The translations under genes were made by a program, and so were the position numbers. Of a stretch of 6,370 bases of DNA, positions 1-6,282 are shown in pieces. How positions within the stretch are numbered: the first letter of the stretch is position 1; every line of letters starts with the position of its first letter. The notes beneath the pieces were generated by a model. That model was not told the DNA's origin. It was given only the letters and a program-made list of their open reading frames with translations, and searched no databases. The stretch is from Burkholderiales bacterium (GTDB taxonomy: Bacteria; Pseudomonadota; Gammaproteobacteria; Burkholderiales; JAEUMW01). The DNA is taken from the NCBI GenBank assembly GCA_016791285.1, contig JAEUMX010000080.1, positions 1 to 6,370 of the forward strand. The letters are read 5' to 3'.

Positions 1-239
1 GCCTGCGCCCCGCCCTTCGCCTCTGCGACGACCACTCGACCCGCCGGCCGCAGGCGTTCCGCCACGTATTCTTCCATCATCAGCGGACTATCCGGATCGA
101 GCTTGATGCCCAGGGTCAGGAACTGCGTCAACAGGACGATGATGGCGATTGGGACCACGAACGCCAGGACGACCGCGGCGATCAGCTGCTGCGGCGTCTT
201 GATGGGGCTGTGATGTTCTTCGAGGTGAATCTCGCTCAT
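1..239 (-). CDS. membrane-anchored c-type cytochrome (cytochrome c5 family), N-terminal part
   Basis: The gene reads leftward from ATG at 239-237 and runs off the left edge, so only about 79 residues are visible. The N-terminus is short and rich in His and Glu, then has the motif SPIKTPQQL, then one hydrophobic segment at about residues 19-40, then a periplasmic stretch with a RLRPAGRVVVAEA-like motif. Membrane-anchored cytochrome c5 proteins of betaproteobacteria start this way and carry one or two CXXCH haem sites further on; no CXXCH lies in the visible part, so haem binding is inferred. The expected role is electron transfer at the periplasmic face of the inner membrane. An AAGGA ribosome binding site lies 8 bases before the ATG, which supports this start. 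It is divergent from tRNA-Arg and has its own likely promoter. Another single-span periplasmic protein cannot be excluded. Confidence 0.72.
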   Translation of the reverse strand, partial: MSEIHLEEHHSPIKTPQQLIAAVVLAFVVPIAIIVLLTQFLTLGIKLDPDSPLMMEEYVAERLRPAGRVVVAEAKGGAQ

Positions 240-287
240 TGGGCGGGTCCTTGGGTAACCGCGACGCGGCGGGCGGGGTGAGCGCGG

Positions 288-316
288 ATTATAACGGCAA
301 CCCTCAGGCCGGAAAA
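288..316 (-). promoter_or_regulatory. likely sigma-70 promoter of the cytochrome c gene
   Basis: On the minus strand a perfect TATAAT lies at 293-288. A weak -35 candidate, TTTTCC, lies at 316-311 with a 17-base spacer. Transcription would start near 281 and give a leader of about 40 bases before the ATG at 239. The -10 is convincing; the -35 is poor, so an activator may help. The same bases read TATAAC on the plus strand, but no -35 partner is visible there. Confidence 0.45.
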
Positions 317-368
317 CCGCGATGCGTGGACGCCGCTGGCGAAAAACACTAAACTTAGAAACAGTTAG

Positions 369-445
369 GCGCCCGTAGCTCAGTTGGATAGAGTACTGCC
401 CTCCGAAGGCAGGGGTCGCACGTTCGAATCGTGTCGGGCGCGCCA
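369..445 (+). tRNA. tRNA-Arg (anticodon CCG)
   Basis: All parts of a 77-base tRNA are visible. The acceptor stem GCGCCCG (369-375) pairs with CGGGCGC (435-441). The D arm begins GCTCAGTTGG, the anticodon stem CTGCC pairs with GGCAG (396-400 with 408-412), the anticodon CCG is at 403-405, and the T loop TTCGAAT is at 423-429. Discriminator G442 is followed by an encoded CCA (443-445). It should decode the arginine codon CGG. A weak promoter candidate (TGGACG at 327-332, 17 bases, TAAACT at 350-355) would start transcription about 7 bases before the tRNA; that part is tentative. No terminator is evident before the next gene. Confidence 0.96.
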
Positions 446-553
446 GCTTCGCACTTGAGTCGGACACCCCTTTCACCTCGCCCGGCGGACGTCCTCGACG
501 ACATTGATGACGCGACGCAACGTCAAACTGGAAAGCGCCGGGCCTGCGGCAAC

Positions 554-2017
554 ATGGACCTGATGCCGTCCGTCCCGGTGGCCACGGCCACGCAACAGCC
601 GCTCGGCAGCCCCTTGTTCACCCTGTCGAGGCGAGCGCCGGTGCGCTGCACCCCGGATACGCCGCTCGCCGAAGTCGTCGACCTCATGAAAGCCCAGGAT
701 GTCGGCTCGATGCTGGTGTGCGACAGCGATGACCGGCCGCTCGGCATCTTCACCCTCTACGATCTGCTGCGAAACGTTCCGCTGGAGACCGCGGCGCTCG
801 CCCGGCCGGTAGCCGAAGTGATGCGCCCGGGCGTGATCGGCCTGTCGCCCGATGCGCCCGCGTTCGAAGCAGCGCTCGCCATGGAGCAGAACCGCATCCG
901 CCACGTGGCGCTGGTCAGGGACGGCAAGCTCGTCGGCGTCGTCTCCGAACGCGATCTCTTCACGCTGCAGCAGATCGGACTGCGGGCGATCGGCAGCAAC
1001 ATCCGCCAGGCCACGACGATAGACGAGGTGGTGCAAGTATCCGGCGATATCAGGCAGCTCGCCCAGGGTATGGTCGACCAGGGCATCGGCGCCGAGCAGA
1101 TCACGCGGTTCATCTCCACCCTGAACGACATGCTCACCGCCCGCATCATCGACATCGAGTTCGAGCACGTCGCGTCCGACGGCGTGCAATGGTGCTGGAT
1201 GGCGATGGGCAGCGAGGGTCGCTTCGAGCAGACCCTCTATACGGACCAAGACAACGGCATCATCTTCTCGCACCCCGAAGGCGCCACGGCGGAGGACACC
1301 CGTCAGCGGTTCCTGCCGGTCGCGCAGCGCATCAACCAGCACCTCGCGCGATGCGGATTCTCGCTGTGCAAGGGCGGAATCATGGCCGGCAACCCGCAGT
1401 GGTGCCTGTCGCTCGAGGAGTGGAAGAATCGCTTCGCCACGTGGATCCATCGCGGCTCGGCGCCGGAGCTCCTCAATGCCACGATCTTTTTCGATTTCCG
1501 CGCCCTGCACGGCGCCGAGCATCTGGTCGAGGAACTGCGCGGCTCGCTCGACGGGCTGGTGAGGGTCAACCGCCTGTTCCTGAAGAAGATGGCCGAGAAT
1601 GCCCTGGGCAACCGCCCACCGCTCGGTTTCTTCCGCGATTTCACGGTCCAGAGCGCCGACGGCGACGAGCCGCCCAGCATCGACCTCAAGGTGAACGGCG
1701 TGGCCATCTTCGTCGATGCAGCACGCATCTTCGGCCTGTCCGCCCAGGTGCACGAGACGAGCACCGTGCACCGGTTCGCGAAGTCTGCTGGCAAGCTGGG
1801 TCTCGCGCCTGCGCGGATCGAGGGTTGGACCGACGCGCTCCACCATATCCAGCAGCTGCGGCTGCGGCAGCACCGGAAGCAGCTCCTGCTCAATGTCCCG
1901 AGTTCCAACCGCATCAACCCTTACAGTCTCAATCACCTGGACCGTCGTTTCCTGAAGGAGGCGCTGAAACAGGCCAGGGATGTCCAGGGGTTTCTGGAGA
2001 AGTACTACCGATTTTAA
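554..2017 (+). CDS. CBS-pair and DUF294 nucleotidyltransferase-like regulatory protein
   Basis: A 487-residue soluble protein. Two CBS domains lie at about residues 26-78 and 87-140; paired CBS domains usually bind adenine nucleotides. A GlnD/GlnE-like nucleotidyltransferase domain follows, with the motif GSEGRFEQTLYTDQDN (219-234), in which D231 and D233 are the likely metal-binding acidic pair. The C-terminal DUF294_C region (about 345-487) includes FRDF and FVDAARIFGL. Related proteins often also carry an N-terminal cyclic-nucleotide-binding domain; this one lacks it. Family members often lie beside sodium:solute symporters, as here, so a role in tuning acetate uptake or metabolism is plausible, but no substrate is established. 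The frame is open upstream to GTG 431 inside the tRNA. ATG 554 is chosen as the first ATG beyond the tRNA; it has no clear ribosome binding site, and ATG 563 is an alternative. Confidence 0.88.
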   Translation: MDLMPSVPVATATQQPLGSPLFTLSRRAPVRCTPDTPLAEVVDLMKAQDVGSMLVCDSDDRPLGIFTLYDLLRNVPLETAALARPVAEVMRPGVIGLSPDAPAFEAALAMEQNRIRHVALVRDGKLVGVVSERDLFTLQQIGLRAIGSNIRQATTIDEVVQVSGDIRQLAQGMVDQGIGAEQITRFISTLNDMLTARIIDIEFEHVASDGVQWCWMAMGSEGRFEQTLYTDQDNGIIFSHPEGATAEDTRQRFLPVAQRINQHLARCGFSLCKGGIMAGNPQWCLSLEEWKNRFATWIHRGSAPELLNATIFFDFRALHGAEHLVEELRGSLDGLVRVNRLFLKKMAENALGNRPPLGFFRDFTVQSADGDEPPSIDLKVNGVAIFVDAARIFGLSAQVHETSTVHRFAKSAGKLGLAPARIEGWTDALHHIQQLRLRQHRKQLLLNVPSSNRINPYSLNHLDRRFLKEALKQARDVQGFLEKYYRF

Positions 2018-2106
2018 GGAAGTGTCGCCGGGGAAGCGGCTGCGGCCACCGATCTTCGCGGCGTACGAGTAAGCCAGAGAGGGGAAGCAGTGCGGGGAAA
2101 CCCTTA

Positions 2107-2135
2107 TGTTTTTGCTTTCCGGGGCGAGTTATACT
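2107..2135 (+). promoter_or_regulatory. candidate promoter of the DUF485-actP operon
   Basis: A good -10 element TATACT lies at 2130-2135 in a GAGTTATACTGCGC context. The best-placed -35 candidate is TGTTTT at 2107-2112 with a 17-base spacer, which is weak; TTGCTT at 2112-2117 looks better but is only 12 bases away. A start near 2142 would give a leader of about 113 bases. A weak -35 fits a promoter that depends on an activator. This is inferred from sequence resemblance alone. Confidence 0.4.
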
Positions 2136-2184
2136 GCGCACCGTGCCGCGCAAGGGTCACCTTGGCGAGGTAGCCGTTTGTCGG

Positions 2185-2227
2185 TTGGTTGCTCACAAAC
2201 CAATATCCCCGGTCGGCTCCGGGCCGA
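2185..2227 (+). promoter_or_regulatory. two small hairpins in the leader of the symporter operon
   Basis: Two adjacent stem-loops can be drawn. The first pairs TTGGTT (2185-2190) with AACCAA (2198-2203) across a 7-base loop. The second pairs TCGGC (2213-2217) with GCCGA (2223-2227) across a 5-base loop. They sit 14 bases before the AGGAGG at 2241-2246. No T-run follows, so they are not an intrinsic terminator. They may affect message stability or translation. No known riboswitch class is recognised. Confidence 0.3.
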
Positions 2228-2254
2228 ATGGCTTTTCAATAGGAGGAAGGTGTC

Positions 2255-2581
2255 ATGTCCAAGCCAGCCATCAATTGGGCCGCCATCGACGCGGACCCGC
2301 GGTTCCAGGATCTGCACAGGAAGAAATCGACGTTTCTCTGGAGCTTGATGATCTTTTCGGTCGTCTACTACTTCCTGCTGCCGATCGGCGCGGGCTACTT
2401 CCCCCAGCTGTACGCCAAGAAGATCTGGGGTCCCATCAACTTCGGGCTCCTGTTCGCGCTTTCGCAGTTCGTCGTCGCTTGGGGTATCGCCTGGATCTAC
2501 GCGCGGCGTGCGAACAACGAGTTCGATGCGATGACGGTCGACCTGGTCAAACGCTCTGGCCTGATAGGAGCCGCCAAATGA
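2255..2581 (+). CDS. DUF485 family inner-membrane protein, small partner of ActP (YjcH-like)
   Basis: A 108-residue protein with a cytoplasmic-type N-terminus (DPRFQDLHRKKSTFLW) and two hydrophobic segments at about residues 28-50 and 62-83. It has the RRANNEFD motif after the second helix, as in E. coli YjcH (RANGEFD). DUF485 proteins are encoded directly before acetate symporters and are thought to be their small accessory subunit; the exact function is unsettled. A strong AGGAGG (2241-2246) lies 8 bases before the ATG. The stop overlaps the next start in ATGA, so the two genes are very likely translationally coupled and made together. The related small-subunit family DUF4212 was considered; the FQDL/KK and RAN-EFD pattern fits DUF485 better. 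Confidence 0.9.
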   Translation: MSKPAINWAAIDADPRFQDLHRKKSTFLWSLMIFSVVYYFLLPIGAGYFPQLYAKKIWGPINFGLLFALSQFVVAWGIAWIYARRANNEFDAMTVDLVKRSGLIGAAK

Positions 2582-4485
2582 CAAAGGCACTCAAGTTCGG
2601 TTTGCCGGCCGGCCTCGCGCTGGCCCTGTTCAGTTCGGCCGCCTTCGCGGCCGAGGGCGCCGTGGCCGACCGGTTCAAGTGGCTTACGTTCGCGGTATTC
2701 GGCGCCATCATCGCGCTCACCATGTTCGTTACCTACCTCGCCGCGAAGCGCGTGAAGAGCGCATCACAGTTCTATGCCGCGGGCCGCTCGGTGTCGGGCA
2801 TCCAGAACGGGTGGGCGATCGCGGGTGACTACCTGTCCGCCGCGTCGTTCCTGGGCATCGCGGGCCTCATCTCGCTCTACGGTTACGACGGGTTCATGTA
2901 CTCCGTAGGTTGGCTCGTCGCCTACATCACGGTGCTGCTCGTAATCGCCGAACCTTGCCGGAACATCGGCAAGTACACCCTGGGCGATATTCTCGCCTTC
3001 AGGAACAATCCGAAGACGGCGAAGACCATGGCCGCGGTGTCTACCATCGTGGTCTCGATCTTCTACCTGACGGCGCAGATGGTGGGCGGCGGCGTGCTCG
3101 TGAAGACACTGGTCGGCATCGATTACGAGGTCTCCGTTGTCGCCGTGGGCGTGCTGATGCTCGCCTACGTGCTGTTCGGCGGCATGGTCGCGACGACGTG
3201 GGTGCAGATCATCAAAGCAGTGCTGCTCGTGACTGCATCCATTCTGCTCGTGATACTCACGTGGGCGCCCTACGGGTTCACCTTCCCCGGGTTCCTCGAG
3301 GCGGTCGTGGGCGATGCGAAGGTGCAGGCGCGAGTGGCGTCCCTGATCGGCGATCAGGCGACGAACATGACCCCCGAGCAGCTCGGTCAGCGCTTCCTAG
3401 AGCCGGGGCTCCTGCTCAAGGATCCGATCGACCAGATCTCGCTCGGCATGGCACTCGTGCTCGGCACCGCGGGCTTGCCGCACATCCTGATGCGGTTTTT
3501 CACCGTGCCTACGGCCAAGGACGCACGCGTTTCGGTGATCTGGGCCATGGCCATCATCGGCGGCTTCTACGTCATAACGCTCTTCCTCGGCAACGGCGCC
3601 GCGATCAACATCGGGCCGGCCAACATCATCGCCATGGACAAGGGCGGCAACATGGCTGCTCCGTTGCTCGCGCAGTACCTGGGCGGCGGCGCGGACTCGA
3701 TGCTCGGCAACTTCTTCCTCGCGTTCGTGGCGGCGGTCGCTTTCGCGACCATCGTCGCGGTGGTGGCGGGTCTCGTGCTCGCGTCGGCCTCGGCGATGTC
3801 GCACGACATCTGGGTAGGCGTGATCAAGGGTGAGCACGCGACCCAGGAAGAGGAAGTGCGGGCCGCGCGTGTTTCCTCCATCATCGTCGGCATCGTCGCC
3901 ATCGTGATCGGGATTGCAGCCAAGGGCCAGAACGTCGCGCACCTGGTGGCGTTGGCGTTCGCGGTCGCGGCGTCGAGCAATCTGCCGTGCGTCCTGCTCA
4001 CGCTCTACTGGAAGAAGTGCAACACCGGCGGCATCGTGCTCGGCATGATCGTGGGCGCGGTCTCGGCAATCGCGCTCGTGCTCGTGTCGCCCAACATGAC
4101 CTATCCGCTCGCGATCAAAGCAACCAACGAGAAGGCGATCAAGGTGGCGGACGAGAGGATCGCCAAGGCCAACGCCGATCTCGCTGCCGCGACGGATCCT
4201 GCCGCTCAGGAGAAGCTCAAGAAGGCGATCGCCGCGCAGGACAAGGCGAAGGCGGCGGCGCAGGACACGATCGCGAAGCTCGGCGACGACCGCACTAGCC
4301 TCGTGGGCCTCGAGAAACCGCTCTTCAACCTGAAGAACCCGGGCCTCATCTCGATTCCGCTCGGCTTCCTCTGCGTGATCATCGGTTCGCTTCTCTACCG
4401 CGACCGGCGCGCCGAGGAGATGTGGGACGAGCTGTACGTGCGTCAGAACACGGGCATCGCTGCCGAAGGCGCAATCGCACACTAA
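2578..4485 (+). CDS. actP: cation/acetate symporter ActP (sodium:solute symporter family)
   Basis: A 635-residue membrane transporter that should couple Na+ (or H+) entry to uptake of acetate or a related short carboxylate. It matches E. coli ActP by eye along its length: a signal-like N-terminus with a likely AFA|AEG cleavage after residue 24, NGWAIAGDYLSAASFLGIAG (77-96), AQMVGGG (166-172), YVLFGGMVATTWVQIIKAVL (197-216), GTAGLPHILMRFFTV (296-310), SAMSHD (405-410) and the C-terminal VRQNTG. About 13 transmembrane helices are expected after signal removal. It is longer than E. coli ActP (about 550 residues), mainly because of an Ala/Lys-rich helical insert at about residues 515-572. AGGAG at 2566-2570 lies 7 bases before ATG 2578, which overlaps the preceding stop. 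An upstream extension of the frame exists but has no transporter-like sequence. The substrate is inferred from the family; lactate, pyruvate or propionate are possible. Confidence 0.93.
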   Translation: MTKALKFGLPAGLALALFSSAAFAAEGAVADRFKWLTFAVFGAIIALTMFVTYLAAKRVKSASQFYAAGRSVSGIQNGWAIAGDYLSAASFLGIAGLISLYGYDGFMYSVGWLVAYITVLLVIAEPCRNIGKYTLGDILAFRNNPKTAKTMAAVSTIVVSIFYLTAQMVGGGVLVKTLVGIDYEVSVVAVGVLMLAYVLFGGMVATTWVQIIKAVLLVTASILLVILTWAPYGFTFPGFLEAVVGDAKVQARVASLIGDQATNMTPEQLGQRFLEPGLLLKDPIDQISLGMALVLGTAGLPHILMRFFTVPTAKDARVSVIWAMAIIGGFYVITLFLGNGAAINIGPANIIAMDKGGNMAAPLLAQYLGGGADSMLGNFFLAFVAAVAFATIVAVVAGLVLASASAMSHDIWVGVIKGEHATQEEEVRAARVSSIIVGIVAIVIGIAAKGQNVAHLVALAFAVAASSNLPCVLLTLYWKKCNTGGIVLGMIVGAVSAIALVLVSPNMTYPLAIKATNEKAIKVADERIAKANADLAAATDPAAQEKLKKAIAAQDKAKAAAQDTIAKLGDDRTSLVGLEKPLFNLKNPGLISIPLGFLCVIIGSLLYRDRRAEEMWDELYVRQNTGIAAEGAIAH

Positions 4486-4503
4486 CGCCCAGCGCAACAG
4501 TCG

Positions 4504-4541
4504 AGGCCTCCGGGAGTCTTCCGGAGGCCTTTTTCTTTCTT
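4504..4541 (+). terminator. intrinsic terminator after actP
   Basis: A perfect 10-bp stem, AGGCCTCCGG (4504-4513) with CCGGAGGCCT (4521-4530), encloses a 7-base loop and is followed by a T-rich tail (TTTTTCTTTCTT). It begins 18 bases after the actP stop, so it should end the DUF485-actP transcript. Confidence 0.93.
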
Positions 4542-4587
4542 GCTCGACGACGACCACCAATCTGCGGCTTTGGCCGCGCTCCATCGC

Positions 4588-4932
4588 ATGCTGCTCCTGG
4601 CTTCCATCCTCAAGGCGCTCGCCGAGATCGCCGGCCTGTCGCTCGTCGGCCAAGGCATCCTGTATCTGCTGATGGGTGCGCGACGCAACCAGAACTTCGT
4701 CTACAAGCTCTTTCAGGGCTTGACCCTGCCGGTGATGAAGCTGACACGGACGTTCACGCCCAAGGTCGTGCTGGACCGGCACATCGGTTTCGTGGCGGTG
4801 CTGCTCGTAACCGTCGTCTGGTTCGTATCAGGCAGCGCGAAGCTCGGCATGTGTCTCGGCGAGTACCAGGGCGATCCACTTTGCACACAGATCGTGGAGG
4901 CGTATCAGCGAAAAGCCGACACGCCCCCCTAG
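4588..4932 (+). CDS. small two-helix membrane protein of unknown function
   Basis: A 114-residue protein from ATG 4588. Hydrophobic segments lie at about residues 2-29 and 65-82. The loop between them is basic (RR at 32-33, then K40, K51, R54, K59), so by the positive-inside rule both termini should face the periplasm. The short C-terminal tail has two cysteines, C89 and C99, which could form a disulfide there. It resembles small uncharacterised membrane proteins of betaproteobacteria, but no function can be named. The frame can be extended to TTG 4540, but that falls in the terminator tail; starting at 4588 places the first helix right at the N-terminus. No good ribosome binding site precedes either start, and the promoter is unclear because the gene follows a strong terminator. 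Whether it is expressed is uncertain. Confidence 0.62.
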   Translation: MLLLASILKALAEIAGLSLVGQGILYLLMGARRNQNFVYKLFQGLTLPVMKLTRTFTPKVVLDRHIGFVAVLLVTVVWFVSGSAKLGMCLGEYQGDPLCTQIVEAYQRKADTPP

Positions 4933-4938
4933 GTCCGC

Positions 4939-4968
4939 TTGTTCCGTGGCCGTGGGCGATGCTAATAT
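4939..4968 (+). promoter_or_regulatory. likely promoter of tRNA-Phe
   Basis: A -35 candidate TTGTTC (4939-4944) and a -10 TAATAT (4963-4968) are separated by 18 bases. The -10 is preceded by TGC, giving an extended -10. Transcription would begin near 4975, leaving a leader of about 84 bases to be removed from the tRNA precursor. No coding gene is seen between 4933 and 5058. Confidence 0.5.
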
Positions 4969-5058
4969 CCGCACCCTTCGACGCGCCCATGGCCCTCGTG
5001 AACGACGTGTCGTAGGTGGTGACGACCGATTAGCGTCGGAACCGCTTCCCTCGGGTAC

Positions 5059-5134
<76 letters not shown>

Positions 5135-5158
5135 TCGTTTCAATCACTTACCTTACTT

Positions 5159-5196
5159 CCGCAAGCCCACAAGAAACCATTGTGGGGATTTTGCGG
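5159..5196. repeat. imperfect inverted repeat between tRNA-Phe and the integrase stop
   Basis: CCCACAA (5166-5172) pairs with TTGTGGG (5180-5186) across a 7-base loop. An outer stem CCGCAA (5159-5164) pairs with TTGCGG (5191-5196) after a small asymmetric bulge. It begins 4 bases past the integrase stop when read on the minus strand. No T-run follows on either strand, so a simple intrinsic terminator is not supported. It may reduce transcription between the convergent tRNA and integrase genes, or be part of the recombination site. Confidence 0.5.
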
Positions 5197-5199
5197 GAG

Positions 5200-6282
5200 C
5201 TACGCCGCGTTTCGCCGCCGCAAGACCACGAGCTCGGGCCGCCGCTCAGTGGATTCACACACACGATCCGACGCCTCGATGAGCTTCGACAGCTCAGCGG
5301 CGGAGTAGTGGGTGGTGATCCGCGATGAACGGTGACCCAACAGATCCTGCCGATCCTCGAAGCTCACACCGGCCGCGCGCAGGCGCCGACCGAACGTGTG
5401 CTTCAAATCGTGGACTCGTACCTGCGGTAGTCCCGCGGCCTCTCGCGCGCGCAGCCACGCCTTGTTCAGCATGCGGGTCGTCGGCCGGCCCTTATATGTA
5501 AATACATGGGTTGCGTGCTTGCCTCGCTGCGCCTCGACGACCGACTTGGCGATGCGATTGAGCACGATCAGCCGATCATCCCCATTCTTTACAAGGCGTC
5601 CTGGAACAATGAACACGAACGTGCCCAGCTCCGGCACCTGCACTTCCCAGTCCCAGCGCAACGCGCAGACTTCGCCGTCGCGGCACCCCGTGTTGACGGC
5701 AAACAGCGCCATCGGCCCGAGATGGGGCGGCAGCTCCTTGAACAAGCACGCCTGCTCGTCCCAGTTCAGCGGATAGGGTTGCCGCTTCTCCGTATCGGGC
5801 AGCAGCTTGATCTTCGGTGCTGTGGCAAGCCAACTCAGCCCGTTCTCATCGATCCACTCATGAGCCGCCAAGTTGAGGATGCGGCGAACGACCTTGAGGC
5901 CGTGGTTGATGGTACCCGCAGCGACCCCTTGCCGCTGCCGTTCCTCGATCCAAGGCTGCAGCGTTCCACTATGCATTTTGTTCAGCGGTAGCTGACCGAT
6001 CCAAGGCATGAGTAGCTTCAAACGTCCGATATCGCTGCCGAGGCTGCGCTTGTGCTGGTTTTCCAGAACGAACTTTGCGGCCGCCTGCTCGAACGTTCGC
6101 GTGGGCCTTACTCCGTAGATGCTTGCTTGCCGGATCCCTTCTGCGAGCCGGGCGAGGAAGCGTTCGGCTTCTTCGAGGCTAGCCGTTGCAGTGCTCTGGC
6201 GAATTCGCCGCCCGTTGATGCTTTTGTCGACGTGCCAGATGCCGCCACGTTTGTAGAGACCCGGGGTCCTCTTGCGTCCCAT
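5200..6282 (-). CDS. tyrosine recombinase / integrase of a mobile element
   Basis: A 360-residue tyrosine recombinase, expected to integrate and excise the element at the tRNA-Phe 3' end. Residues 1-50 (GLYKRGGIWHV...) look like an arm-type DNA-binding domain, about 61-165 a helical core-binding domain and about 170-340 the catalytic domain. Likely catalytic residues are R201 (NTGCRDGEVCALRW), K232, H291, H317 (LLGHRS) and Y326 (THYSA). The second arginine of the usual H-x-x-R is lysine here (HDLKHTF, K294). This variant looks like a subfamily feature, since the surrounding block is well formed. ATG 6282 has AGGAG (6294-6290 on the minus strand) 7 bases upstream. The gene starts inside the upstream frame that ends at 6108, overlapping it by 175 bases. 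Length is normal for the family and no frameshift is seen. The gene is the left-end module of the element. Confidence 0.95.
   Translation of the reverse strand: MGRKRTPGLYKRGGIWHVDKSINGRRIRQSTATASLEEAERFLARLAEGIRQASIYGVRPTRTFEQAAAKFVLENQHKRSLGSDIGRLKLLMPWIGQLPLNKMHSGTLQPWIEERQRQGVAAGTINHGLKVVRRILNLAAHEWIDENGLSWLATAPKIKLLPDTEKRQPYPLNWDEQACLFKELPPHLGPMALFAVNTGCRDGEVCALRWDWEVQVPELGTFVFIVPGRLVKNGDDRLIVLNRIAKSVVEAQRGKHATHVFTYKGRPTTRMLNKAWLRAREAAGLPQVRVHDLKHTFGRRLRAAGVSFEDRQDLLGHRSSRITTHYSAAELSKLIEASDRVCESTERRPELVVLRRRNAA

Noticed and set aside
473..1936. 487-codon minus-strand open frame opposite the CBS/DUF294 gene.
   Set aside because: It is rich in Arg, Asp, His and Glu with no domain motif, and lies wholly antisense to a gene with clear CBS and nucleotidyltransferase motifs.
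1189..2577. Very long plus-strand open frame (1189-4485, 1098 codons) that could be read as one giant protein.
   Set aside because: Only the part from ATG 2578 is transporter-like. The upstream part is an Arg/Pro-rich out-of-frame reading of the CBS/DUF294 and DUF485 genes, a common effect of high GC content.
2255..2581. Assignment of the small subunit to DUF4212 (partner of VC_2705-type symporters).
   Set aside because: The sequence pattern and the ActP-like partner fit DUF485/YjcH better.
3397..4782. 461-codon minus-strand open frame opposite actP, crossing the terminator.
   Set aside because: Low-complexity Arg/His/Asp-rich translation, antisense to a well-recognised symporter and running through the terminator hairpin.
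5506..5991. 161-codon plus-strand frame inside the integrase region.
   Set aside because: Antisense shadow of the integrase with no recognisable motif and no convincing ribosome binding site.
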